NCBI RefSeq assembly: GCF_900114915.1
Contig: NZ_FOUS01000009.1
Location: forward strand, 310,001 to 374,000
Length of the DNA stretch: 64,000 nt
Source of the DNA: Bradyrhizobium sp. Rc3b
GTDB lineage: Bacteria > Pseudomonadota > Alphaproteobacteria > Rhizobiales > Xanthobacteraceae
Direction of reading: 5' to 3'
Of this stretch, positions 51,790 through 59,485 are shown one piece after another. Position numbers and translations under genes: made by a program. Under the pieces are notes generated by a model. That model saw only the letters and a program-made list of their open reading frames with translations, was not told where the DNA came from and ran no database searches. Each line of letters begins with the position of its first letter. Position 1 is the stretch's first letter.

Positions 51790-53031
51790 TCAAGCCGGCC
51801 TCATCGCCCGCCGCTGCAACAAGACCAGCAGCGCCAGCAGCACCGCGGCGGACAGCCCGAGCGACCAGTGAATGCCGATCGCCGCGCCTGCTAGCCCGAC
51901 CGTGATGCCGCTGAACGCCCGCATCCCGAGCCCCGCCATATTATAAAGACCGACGACGCGGCCGCGAATGTCGTGCGGGGCATTCACCTGCACCAGGGCC
52001 TGCGCCATGGTGTTGAACGACAGCTCGAAGAAGCCGGCGCAGAACAGCAGCACGATCGCAACCGGATAGATCCGCACCGTGGCGAAGCCGAGCAGCGCCG
52101 CGCTCCAGAGCATGGCCAGCAGGATCGCGGCGCGCGGCGTGCCTTTCAATCGTCCCCAGGACTCCAGCGCGATAGCGGCGAGCACCGCGCCGGCCGCATC
52201 CGCCGCGAGCAGCACGCTGTAGGAGACGCCGGGATCGCCATGGCCGAGATCGCCGGCAAAGCCCGGCATCTGGGCGTGATAGGCGTTGCCGATCATGAAG
52301 GAGGTGAGGCCGGCGAGCCAGGTCATCGCCGTCAGGGTCGGCTGGGTGCCGATGGCGCGGATGGTCAGCACGATGTCGGCAAGGCCGCGCACGGCAAAGC
52401 GCCGCACCGCCACGCTGCTGTCGCGCGCCGGCGCCCAGAACAGCCAGAGCAGCATCGGCAGATAGAACAGCGTGTTGAAGATGATGCCGTGCGAGGTGCC
52501 CAGCGTCAGCATGATGATTCCGCCCACGGCAGGCCCGACCAGGATGCCGAGATAGCGCGCCATCGCGTTCAGCCGCACCGCGCTCGGCAGGTCGGCGGGG
52601 CCGACGAGGTCGTAGAGCAAGAGCTGGTTCGGCGTCTGCCAGAGCACGCCGGCGCAGCCATGGATCACCAGCAGCAGCATCGCGTGCCACATCTGGATCG
52701 TATCGGTGATGAAGAAGAAGCCCCATCCGCTCGATGCCACGATGAACAGCAGCATGCCGCACTGAATGATCCGGCGCGGATCGAACCGGTCGGCAAGCCC
52801 GCCGACGGCGACCGAGAACAGCAGGAACGGCAGCCAGTGCGACAGCACCGCAAACCCCGCCAGCGCCGGCGAGTGGAATTTCTGGAACACCACCCAATAG
52901 CTGATCACATGCTCGATGTTGTCGGCCATCATCGCCAGCACGTAAGAGCCGAACTGCAGCCGGTACGGCACCGACTTCATCGCCGCGAACGAGCCGGACG
53001 CAGCCACGGGATTTTGGGGAAGGGGGTTCAA
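51790..53031 (-). CDS. MFS transporter, enterobactin-exporter-like
   Basis: A 12-helix major facilitator protein of about 413 residues. It opens (after a short tail) with SYVLAMMADNIEHVISYW and has motif A GGLADRFDPRRII near residue 65. Proteins of this type (EntS-like) export siderophores or drugs. The start is taken as TTG at 53031, behind AGGTG; an ATG at 52980 is the next choice, and longer frames upstream look spurious. Confidence 0.82.
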   Translation of the reverse strand: MNPLPQNPVAASGSFAAMKSVPYRLQFGSYVLAMMADNIEHVISYWVVFQKFHSPALAGFAVLSHWLPFLLFSVAVGGLADRFDPRRIIQCGMLLFIVASSGWGFFFITDTIQMWHAMLLLVIHGCAGVLWQTPNQLLLYDLVGPADLPSAVRLNAMARYLGILVGPAVGGIIMLTLGTSHGIIFNTLFYLPMLLWLFWAPARDSSVAVRRFAVRGLADIVLTIRAIGTQPTLTAMTWLAGLTSFMIGNAYHAQMPGFAGDLGHGDPGVSYSVLLAADAAGAVLAAIALESWGRLKGTPRAAILLAMLWSAALLGFATVRIYPVAIVLLFCAGFFELSFNTMAQALVQVNAPHDIRGRVVGLYNMAGLGMRAFSGITVGLAGAAIGIHWSLGLSAAVLLALLVLLQRRAMRPA

Positions 53032-53135
53032 GGGGGCACCTGGGAAGGACCTTGCGGCCTTACACGGTCGAGGGTGAGGGCTCAAGACAATTGGATGTGT
53101 GGGCATCTGCCATGCACTGCCACCACGAACTCCGT

Positions 53136-53199
53136 CGTCATCCTGAGGTGCTCACCTTGCGATGCGTCCGCATCGCAAGATGAGCACCTCAGGATGACG
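53136..53199. repeat. Near-perfect 30-bp-armed palindrome
   Basis: Arms 53136-53165 and 53170-53199 pair at 29 of 30 bases around loop GTCC. The outer part CGTCATCCTGAGGTGCTC is a sequence I associate with repeats in Bradyrhizobium genomes. It would form a cruciform or very stable RNA hairpin. Confidence 0.9.
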
Positions 53200-53220
53200 G
53201 TAGAGAGTGTGGCAGCTGCC

Positions 53221-53290
53221 GTAGTCCGGATTAGCGGAGCGATATCCGGGGCCGCTGATCCCGCATGTCGCTTCGCTCATGCGGGCTACG
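53221..53290. repeat. Second repeat family, copy 1
   Basis: About 70 bases running from GTAGTCCGGATTAGCGGAGC to GCGGGCTACG, with a related copy at 55034-55105. The ends are inverted (GTAG / CTAC), as in REP-type elements. Confidence 0.75.
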
Positions 53291-53383
53291 AATTCCTGCA
53301 TCTTGGCACGCGCGTACATCTCACATAGCTTTGCCTCAGCCCGCACCCATCAATCATAACAGACGGGCATCGAGGAAACAGCC

Positions 53384-54535
53384 ATGCAATCCATTCGCGT
53401 CTGCACCCATGCAGGGCCGGGCTCAGAGCCAGTCATCCGCACCGTGCCGTGGCCGAAGGTCGGCCGCAAGGCTGCGCTGATCAAGGTGGGCGCCTGCGGG
53501 GTCTGCGGCACCGATCTGCATATCCTCAAGGGACATTGGCCGAAGCCGCTGCCCTGGCCGTTCACGCTCGGCCACGAGCTTGGCGGAATCATCGTCGAAT
53601 GCGGCGAGGAGTTTACCGAGGACTTCATGAGCAAGCCGCTCAAGGTCGGCTCGAAAGTGATGATCCCGCCGCTGATGCCCTGCGGCCATTGCTATTACTG
53701 CATCCATTATCCGCAAACCGCCAACAAATGCCTGACGCCGGTCTATTACGGCCGCTATCTCGGCTTCGACAAGGCGCCGCACATGTGGGGCGGCTGGGCC
53801 GAATATGTCTACGTCGATCTCGAGATGCTGCCGGGCACCAAGATCTACAAATTGCCCGACGACATGTCGCTGCGCTTAGGTGCGCTCTCGGAGCCGCTGA
53901 CCTCCTGCATCCGCGCCTTCAACCGCGCCAGCCGCGCCGGTGGTTTTTCCTGGGGCGATACGGTGGTGATCCAGGGATCGGGGCCGATCGGCATTCTCGC
54001 GGTCGCGGCCGCAAAGGAGATGGGGGCAGGGCGCGTCATCTGCGTCGGTGCGCCCGAGGAGCCGCGGCTCAAGCTGGCCCGCGAATTCGGCGCGGAGGCG
54101 ACCGTCAACATCGAGGAGATCAGGTCGCCGCAGGAGCGCATCGCGCGTGTGCGCGAAATCGTCGGCGGCTTCGGCGCTGATCTGGTGATGGATTGCTCGG
54201 GGCATCCCACCGCCGGCCCGGAAGGCATCGAGATGCTGCGTGACGGCGGCACCTATGTCGAGATGGGCCAGTTCACCGATGCCGGCTCGATCGAGACCTC
54301 CTGGCACCGCATCTGCACCAAGGATCTCAACGTGCTGGGCTCCTGGGGCTTCACCGGCAACGATCTGCCGCTCGGCGTCGACATGCTCTATCGCACCGCG
54401 GGCAAATATCCCTGGCTGAAGATGCAGACGATCTATCCATTCACGGAGGAAGGCGTCGCGCAGGCGGTGAAGGACGCCATGGCGATGAAGACGGTGAAGT
54501 CGACCATCGTGCCGTGGCCGGAACTGGTGGACTAG
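53384..54535 (+). CDS. Zinc-dependent alcohol dehydrogenase (MDR family)
   Basis: A 383-residue medium-chain dehydrogenase. The catalytic zinc site is seen in GACGVCGTDLH (Cys) and GHELGG (His), the structural zinc in PCGHCYYCIHYPQTANKC, and the NAD(P) motif in GSGPIGILAVAAAKEMG near residue 200. The longer structural-zinc loop and the C-terminal part resemble L-threonine or sorbitol dehydrogenase relatives. Substrate not predictable. Three bases separate it from the DUF5680 gene, so they are coupled. Confidence 0.9.
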   Translation: MQSIRVCTHAGPGSEPVIRTVPWPKVGRKAALIKVGACGVCGTDLHILKGHWPKPLPWPFTLGHELGGIIVECGEEFTEDFMSKPLKVGSKVMIPPLMPCGHCYYCIHYPQTANKCLTPVYYGRYLGFDKAPHMWGGWAEYVYVDLEMLPGTKIYKLPDDMSLRLGALSEPLTSCIRAFNRASRAGGFSWGDTVVIQGSGPIGILAVAAAKEMGAGRVICVGAPEEPRLKLAREFGAEATVNIEEIRSPQERIARVREIVGGFGADLVMDCSGHPTAGPEGIEMLRDGGTYVEMGQFTDAGSIETSWHRICTKDLNVLGSWGFTGNDLPLGVDMLYRTAGKYPWLKMQTIYPFTEEGVAQAVKDAMAMKTVKSTIVPWPELVD

Positions 54536-54538
54536 ACG

Positions 54539-55021
54539 ATGCCATCGATCCCGCACGATCTCGCGGTGTTCCTGGTCGAGGCCAAGCGGCGCACCTATGC
54601 CGGCCTCGACGACGACGCGACGGTGGCCGCGCCGCTGCTCGCCGGCTCCAAGCAGCTCGAGCATCGCGCGCCGCCTTATGCCTATCGCGATGTCTATTTC
54701 GGCATGGGATTTTTCGTCGGGCAGGAGACGGTGTCGAAGGACGACCGCGTCATCTGGTCGATGAGCTACGGTGGTGGCGCCGGTGCGGAGATCAGGGATC
54801 GGGAGACTCTCCTCGCGATCTACAAATTCCTGCGTTACGCGCTGCTGGCTGTGAGCGTCGAGCAGCCATACCGCGGACCGCGCCGGTTCGAGCAGGCGGG
54901 GATGGTCTACCGCAACGAGGTCGAAGGCGCGCTCGATCGTTTCCACGGCGTCGAGACGATTGCGCGGCAGGATGGCATGCAGCTCTACGAGCTGCGCTAT
55001 GGTGGCGGGCTGCTGCGATAG
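54539..55021 (+). CDS. DUF5680 family protein
   Basis: A 160-residue soluble protein with the DUF5680 pattern: FLVEAKRRTYAG at the start, YRDVYFGMGFFVGQETV near residue 55, VIWSMSYGG near 75. The family, often fused to helix-turn-helix domains elsewhere, is of unknown function. Directly downstream of the alcohol dehydrogenase. Confidence 0.8.
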   Translation: MPSIPHDLAVFLVEAKRRTYAGLDDDATVAAPLLAGSKQLEHRAPPYAYRDVYFGMGFFVGQETVSKDDRVIWSMSYGGGAGAEIRDRETLLAIYKFLRYALLAVSVEQPYRGPRRFEQAGMVYRNEVEGALDRFHGVETIARQDGMQLYELRYGGGLLR

Positions 55022-55033
55022 CCCTGCGAGCCT

Positions 55034-55105
55034 GTAACCCGGATGGAGCGAAGCGCAATCCCGGGGCACCGGCCCCGCATTCCGCTTTGCTTCATGCGGG
55101 CTACG
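55034..55105. repeat. Second repeat family, copy 2
   Basis: GTAACCCGGATGGAGCGAAG ... GCGGGCTACG, matching 53221-53290 in orientation and ends. The two copies bracket the dehydrogenase and DUF5680 genes. Confidence 0.75.
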
Positions 55106-55131
55106 AGCCGCAATTTGGAACAAGGGCCACG

Positions 55132-55554
55132 ATGACAAACGAACAGACACCCGAACCAACCCGGCGCTCTCCCTTCAACGCCATCCGCGCGATCGACTAC
55201 ACCGTTGTCTTCGTGCGCGACATGGCGGCGATGCGCCGTTTCTATGAGGATGTCCTTGCCTTTCCGCTGCTGCGCGAGCTGTCGCCGAACTGGATCGAGT
55301 ATGGCCTCGGCGGCAACACGCTGGCGCTGGCGCGGCCGAGCCGGACCGCTACCGATGCGCCGACGCCGCCGGGCAGTGCCTCGCTGCAACTGGCGTTCAA
55401 GGTCTCCGCGGCCGAGGTCGATGCATGCGCAGACGAACTCGTTCGGCAGGGCGTTGCGCTGGTGTCGCCGCCGACCAATCAGTCGTTCGGACATCGCACG
55501 CTGTTCTTCCGCGATCCCGACGGCAATCTCTTGGAGATCTATGCCGAGATCTAG
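55132..55554 (+). CDS. VOC (glyoxalase/dioxygenase fold) protein
   Basis: A 140-residue protein with the paired beta-alpha-beta units of the VOC superfamily: IDYTVVFVRDMAAMRRFYED near residue 20, then LQLAFKV near 85, and GHRTLFFRDPDGNLLEIYAE at the end with the usual metal-site Glu. Metal-dependent, function open (glyoxalase, dioxygenase or resistance). The last codon and stop overlap an IS5-like end. Confidence 0.87.
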   Translation: MTNEQTPEPTRRSPFNAIRAIDYTVVFVRDMAAMRRFYEDVLAFPLLRELSPNWIEYGLGGNTLALARPSRTATDAPTPPGSASLQLAFKVSAAEVDACADELVRQGVALVSPPTNQSFGHRTLFFRDPDGNLLEIYAEI

Positions 55555-55570
55555 GCTGTGTACTCATTAA
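55551..55570. mobile_element. Terminal scar of an IS5-family element
   Basis: Read on the minus strand, 55570-55551 matches the last 20 bases of the transposase relic at 59355-59374 at 17 positions (shared TTAATGAGT and CCTAG). It touches the VOC stop codon on one side and a truncated gene on the other, as left by an insertion followed by deletion. Confidence 0.5.
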
Positions 55571-55714
55571 GCAGCTGTGCTCCGCTCCGGGGTCTCGGCG
55601 TCAAAATGCGCGGTCGCAACCACAACCGGCCGCGGCGGTTCGGCTTTTTGCGCCACGGTATCCTTCCCGGCCAGCGCAGCGGCCATCAAGGCCAGCGAGG
55701 GGCGTCTCCCCCTG
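55567..55714 (-). pseudogene. Remnant of an RND efflux adaptor (N-terminal fragment)
   Basis: On the minus strand the frame RGRRPSLALMAAALAGKDTV continues AQKAEPPRPVVVATAHFDAETPERS and stops at once (TAA 55569-55567). The text matches the start of RND-type membrane fusion lipoproteins, in which a Cys would stand where Lys is now (ALAGC). The normal continuation (FVGTxRPRxESDLGF) is missing, and the start codon has become ATT. The break coincides with the IS5-like end. Confidence 0.55.
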
Positions 55715-56039
55715 CTAATCGCTATCAGCTTGCGCGGGATTGCGCGCCGTGACGATCCACGTCGCGCCGTCGATCATCACCGACCGCTCGCCGGGGCAGT
55801 CCGCGAAGGCGGCACGAACCGCGGCCGAGGCGCGGGCGCGGATGTCGTCGGGCTGATCAACAAGCGCGCGCGACAGCGGGCCGACCTCGAACGTCATCTT
55901 CACCGCGTCGTCGATCGCCGTGATCGCGGCCTGGCCGAACACCTCCAGCCTACCGTCGAGCCGGGCCTGGTGGACGACCCCAGCGCTCCCCGCTTTGGCC
56001 CTTCCAATTGGTGATCTGATCGGCATTGTACTGTGCCAT
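55715..56039 (-). pseudogene. Remnant of a class I SAM-dependent methyltransferase
   Basis: The frame opens MAQYNADQITNWKGQSGERW behind AAGGAT, the standard start of this methyltransferase group. An extra G (in TGGGG) then shifts the frame; read in the next frame it continues VHQARLDGRLEVFGQAAI and jumps directly to the C-terminal part MTFEVGPLSRALVDQP ... ATWIVTARNP. The whole SAM-binding core (about 170 residues, including the GxGxG motif) is deleted. About 108 of roughly 280 residues remain. Confidence 0.75.
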
Positions 56040-56168
56040 GACATATCCTTGTTCTGGTTCGTTCTTAACGAAGCTATCCGATGCCAAAGTCCATCGTCTC
56101 CAGCGAGCCCGCCTCCACTAGTGATAAGGCGCCGTCCGCTGATGGCGGCATCACACGAGTGATCCGCG

Positions 56169-56627
56169 TTAGCTCACGATTGGGCCAGCCGCAGCTTCAT
56201 CGAAACCAGCACGAGCTTGGATAGCGAGGCTTCGTTCTGCAGCCTGCGAGTCGAAATATTCCTCAATCGAATAAACCTTGCCCCATCGCAACTTGAAGAC
56301 GTGGACGCCCCTGTTCACATACGAGCTTTGGCCGTCAAGTAGCCTCGCGTTGGCCCGCCACTTGACGAACACTGTGGTATTCCATGGCCAACCCGTCACC
56401 TCGACCCGCTCAATATCTATATGAAGCTTCGGGAAAACACGGCCCATGCGCTCGAACCACTGCTTCACCGATTGCTTTCCATGTCGCTCACCCCCCAACG
56501 CATGATTTCCGGCAACCCAGTGATACGCGTTTGGTGTTAGGCCCTTTGCAGCATCATCCCAACGCTGGTTGTTGACATGATCGAAGCTCCTGCGGATCTC
56601 TTTTTCGACAATTAGACTGTAGACCAT
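56169..56627 (-). CDS. NTF2/SnoaL-like protein
   Basis: A 152-residue protein of the nuclear transport factor 2 fold: an N-terminal helix pair (EKEIRRSFDHVNNQRWDDAAK), a strand-rich core with GGERHGKQSVKQWFERMGRVFP, and the end RGVHVFKLRWGKVYSIEEYFDS. Members act as small isomerases/cyclases or ligand-binding proteins. AGGTGG supports the ATG at 56627. Upstream GATACT half-sites match the TetR operator near 58326. Confidence 0.82.
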   Translation of the reverse strand: MVYSLIVEKEIRRSFDHVNNQRWDDAAKGLTPNAYHWVAGNHALGGERHGKQSVKQWFERMGRVFPKLHIDIERVEVTGWPWNTTVFVKWRANARLLDGQSSYVNRGVHVFKLRWGKVYSIEEYFDSQAAERSLAIQARAGFDEAAAGPIVS

Positions 56628-56672
56628 TGATGCCACCTGTTGTTGGATAGCCGACGGCTCTGCAAGACGGAT

Positions 56673-56690
56673 GGATACTTTCCAGATACT
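56673..56690 (-). promoter_or_regulatory. GATACT half-sites upstream of the NTF2-like gene
   Basis: Two GATACT copies with starts 11 bases apart (56674 and 56685), 46-63 bases before the start codon. The same half-site and 11-base spacing occur in the TetR operator region at 58315-58351. Confidence 0.45.
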
Positions 56691-56771
56691 GAAAGCTGCT
56701 CCGGGTAACGACGTCGATCCGTTGGGAAAGCTGGCCGACGGGCGGCCCCGCAGGCGGCAGCGGCGGAATAG

Positions 56772-57245
56772 TCAGAGCCAGCGGCGAACCTCGGCCTTGT
56801 AGTGGCGGTAGTCGTCGCCGAACTTCGCTTCGAGATAGCGCTCCTCGCGGGCGATCACCTGCGTCTGGATCGCGATCAGCACCAACGGGAGCAAGGCGAA
56901 GGCGATCGGCCCGTCGAAGCCGATCGCAAGACCGGCATAGATAAGCGCCATTCCGAGATACATGGGATTGCGGGTCCACCGATAAGGGCCGGTCGTTGCG
57001 ATCAGGGTCGTTGGCTGCGACGGCGGAACGTTGGTGCCCAACCGCCGGAACAGCCCCGCCGCCGCAAGCATCATCGCCGCGCCGGCAACGAACAGCAGCG
57101 CGCCGGTCGCGACCAGCAACCGCCCGTCGATGCCGAAAGAGCGCTGGGTGACGAACCGCTCCGCCGCCAGCCCCAACAGCAGCGTTCCCAGATAGACGAA
57201 GGGCGGAGGGAAGCGCACACCCGCGCTGTCCGGTTCGACCGCCAT
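56772..57245 (-). CDS. Isoprenylcysteine methyltransferase-like membrane protein
   Basis: A 157-residue membrane protein of the ICMT/PEMT class with four or five helices. The SAM-binding C-terminal motif is seen as TGPYRWTRNPMYLGMALIYAG (about residue 88) and the end EERYLEAKFGDDYRHYKAEV. It methylates a carboxyl, amine or phenol on a membrane substrate. GGAG six bases upstream supports the ATG at 57245. It follows the flavoprotein gene by 21 bases, so the two are probably cotranscribed. Confidence 0.85.
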   Translation of the reverse strand: MAVEPDSAGVRFPPPFVYLGTLLLGLAAERFVTQRSFGIDGRLLVATGALLFVAGAAMMLAAAGLFRRLGTNVPPSQPTTLIATTGPYRWTRNPMYLGMALIYAGLAIGFDGPIAFALLPLVLIAIQTQVIAREERYLEAKFGDDYRHYKAEVRRWL

Positions 57246-57266
57246 GCTCATCTCCAATCTGCGCTC

Positions 57267-58277
57267 TCAAACCACCATCGACTGCTGGGCGAAGATACCC
57301 GCCATCGCGCCCTGCGATGATGCCTGGGTGACCGAGGGCAAGAAGGGCGTGGTGAGGTCGCCGGCGGCGTAGATGCCGGGCATGCTGGTTTGACGGCGTT
57401 CGTCGACCTTGAGGACGATGCCGGCGGGCGTAGCCACGGTGGCAAGGCCCAGTGCTTCATGCAGGCTTGCGGACGCCTTGTTGCGCGGATTGGCGAACAG
57501 GATGTCGACCGCGACATTGCGGCCGGTATCGAGATTGACGGTGGCGATATGGCCCTGGTGATGGGCGATCTCGACGATCCGGCCATCGATGAGAGGTATG
57601 TTGCGGCGCGCCAGATCGGCCTGGATATCGGGCGGAATGTCGTGACCATCGGCGAAGAGCGTCAACTTGTCAGTCCAATCGTGGAACAGCCTGACCTGAT
57701 TGTGCGACTGCGGGCTGGACCAGACGAGGCCCCAATGCTGGCCGGCGACTTCAAAGCCATCGCAATAGGGGCATGGCACGATGGACGTGCCCCAGCTTTC
57801 GGCGTAGCCCGGAACATCAGGCATCTGGTCGGCGACGCCATAGCTCAGGATCAGACGACGCGCCGCAAGGCTTTCAACATCGCCAGTAAGGACAGAGAAA
57901 TTGTCGATGGCGCCGGAGACGCTGTCGGCCCGGGCACTGACAAGCTTGATCGCGGGATAACGCGCCAACTGCCGCCGCGCCTCCGCCAGGATGTCCAGCG
58001 GCGGCTTGTGATCGTGGCCGAGCAGTCCATGCGAGTGGCCGGCGAAGCGGTTGCGTGGCAGACCGGTATCGAGAACGGTGACCTTGCGGCGGGCGCGGCC
58101 GAGCTGCAAGGCGCCGGCGAGACCGGCAAAGCTGCCGCCGATGATGATGACGTCATCCATGGTGATGGGCTCCGTGTTGTGGATGGAGGGAGACGAGTTG
58201 GGCTTGGCGGTGGCCTGAGCGCGGGCGAGGCCGATGGCGGAAAGCGCAGCCAACTTCAGCAGGGCTCGTCGTTGCAT
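57267..58277 (-). CDS. Thioredoxin reductase-like flavoprotein with possible export signal
   Basis: A pyridine nucleotide-disulfide oxidoreductase. From residue 40 the sequence DDVIIIGGSFAGLAGALQLGRA binds FAD; the active-site pair is CPYC in VPCPYCDGFEV (about residue 175), and the C-terminal GIYAAGDLTTP closes FAD binding. Preceding it in frame is MQRRALLKLAALSAIGLARA, a twin-arginine or Sec-type signal. If translation starts there (ATG 58277) the protein is exported; starting at ATG 58160 gives the usual cytoplasmic form of 297 residues. GGAG lies before the shorter start. Confidence 0.85.
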   Translation of the reverse strand: MQRRALLKLAALSAIGLARAQATAKPNSSPSIHNTEPITMDDVIIIGGSFAGLAGALQLGRARRKVTVLDTGLPRNRFAGHSHGLLGHDHKPPLDILAEARRQLARYPAIKLVSARADSVSGAIDNFSVLTGDVESLAARRLILSYGVADQMPDVPGYAESWGTSIVPCPYCDGFEVAGQHWGLVWSSPQSHNQVRLFHDWTDKLTLFADGHDIPPDIQADLARRNIPLIDGRIVEIAHHQGHIATVNLDTGRNVAVDILFANPRNKASASLHEALGLATVATPAGIVLKVDERRQTSMPGIYAAGDLTTPFLPSVTQASSQGAMAGIFAQQSMVV

Positions 58278-58325
58278 CGAAGGAATCACCCTACCCCCTG
58301 GCTTGCACATTTCAGATACTTCATG

Positions 58326-58351
58326 GTATCGTAATTCAAGAATTAGGATAC
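58326..58351. promoter_or_regulatory. Operator-like inverted repeat in the TetR promoter
   Basis: GTATCGTAATTC and GAATTAGGATAC form a 12-bp-armed inverted repeat around AA with one internal mismatch per arm. A further GATAC at 58315-58319 makes an overlapping inverted pair with GTATC at 58326. It lies 21 bases upstream of the TetR start codon and 49 upstream of the divergent flavoprotein start, a good place to repress both. Confidence 0.7.
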
Positions 58352-58371
58352 TGTCAAGTACTGGAATTGCC

Positions 58372-59055
58372 GTGACCGAAAACAGCCAGGGCCGGCGCGG
58401 CCGGCCCGCCAACGAGGCGCTTGGCCAAACCATCATCGACGCCGCGCGCGAGCTCTTTGTGGAGTTGGGTTTTCAAGCGACGACATTGGACAAGGTCGCC
58501 CAGCGAGCGAAGATATCCAAGCTCAGCATCTACAGGCACTTCGAGAACAAGGAGGCGCTGTTCGGCGCGGCCATGGCGGCCGGCTGCCATCAGTTGTTTG
58601 CACCACAGACCCTTCTTGAAGGCGTCGACGGTTCGGTCGAAGATCAGCTCGTGGCGGTGGGATCATCACTGCTTCGCACGCTGTTGAGATCGGACGTCCG
58701 CAGCCTCGAAGCCATGGTCATGGCCGACAAGACGAGTCAAAACGCATTAAGCAAGCTCCATTTCGAAGCCGGCCCCGCTCATGTCATCGCCGAAATCGAG
58801 GCCCTGTTGCGTCAGTTGCACGCGAAGGGGCTTCTGAACGTGCCCGATCCTCTCCGGTCCGCCCGCTTGTTCGCCGCGCTTTTCAAAGGATCCGATCTCC
58901 TGATGATCGCACGCTTCGATCAGGCGAAAGCAGAGGACGACAACGAAATCGATTCCTATTGCCAGTCGGCCGTCGCCATGTTCATCGCCGCGCATCGTGA
59001 CAACGACCAAGTGGGCGGAGATTTGCCTGCCTTAAGGTCAAAAAACAAAATTTGA
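58372..59055 (+). CDS. TetR/AcrR-family transcriptional regulator
   Basis: A 227-residue regulator. The N-terminal helix-turn-helix is IDAARELFVELGFQATTLDKVAQRAKISKLSIYRHFENKEALF (shown here by position, about residues 22-65). The C-terminal half is a ligand-binding dimerisation domain. The GTG at 58372 is chosen because the DNA before it contains the operator. It diverges from the flavoprotein and ICMT-like genes and probably represses them and itself. Confidence 0.88.
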   Translation: MTENSQGRRGRPANEALGQTIIDAARELFVELGFQATTLDKVAQRAKISKLSIYRHFENKEALFGAAMAAGCHQLFAPQTLLEGVDGSVEDQLVAVGSSLLRTLLRSDVRSLEAMVMADKTSQNALSKLHFEAGPAHVIAEIEALLRQLHAKGLLNVPDPLRSARLFAALFKGSDLLMIARFDQAKAEDDNEIDSYCQSAVAMFIAAHRDNDQVGGDLPALRSKNKI

Positions 59056-59059
59056 ATCG

Positions 59060-59374
59060 TGCGTGACTAGCAAAATTCATGCGGTGGTCGATAGCAATGG
59101 TCTGTCGGTACGGCTGGCGCTGAGCCCCGGTGAGGCGCACGACGTTCGACTAGCCGGAAAACTGCTGTCTCGTCTGAAATCCGGGGCAATGTTACTCGCC
59201 GACCGTGGCTATGACGCCGACTGGATCAGAGAACTTGCGATGAAGAAGGGCGCGTGGGCCAACATCCCACCAAAGAGCAATCGCAGCGATCCGATCTGCT
59301 TCAGCCCGTATCTTGCTTTCGTTCAGCTCGCCTCGATCAGGCTATGGCTTCGCGTTAATGAGTCCACGTCCTAG
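59060..59374 (+). mobile_element. IS5-family transposase relic
   Basis: A 104-codon fragment. It begins inside a typical IS5 transposase (TSKIHAVVDSNGLSVRLAL, with the second DDE Asp in LLADRGYDADW), runs to DPICFSPYL and then jumps in frame to the C-terminal AFVQLASIRLWLRVNES. About 32 codons that would hold the catalytic Glu (in VERFFNK) are missing, and the N-terminal half is also gone. The element is inactive. The last 20 bases (59355-59374) reappear at 55551-55570. Confidence 0.8.
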
Positions 59375-59485
59375 TCCAGTCACCGTGTCCGTCGCCTGAA
59401 AAGTTCCACCGGAAATCCCGGTGTTATTCACGCCGCGGTGAAACTTAGGTCCAGGTTGCGGCTTTCAGTTCCCAGGAGAGCGATC

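Larger units (their letters stand above)
53032..53383. other. Intergenic repeats region
   Basis: This stretch holds a 64-base palindrome (53136-53199) and one copy of a second repeat family (53221-53290) between divergent genes. No gene is apparent. Confidence 0.6.
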
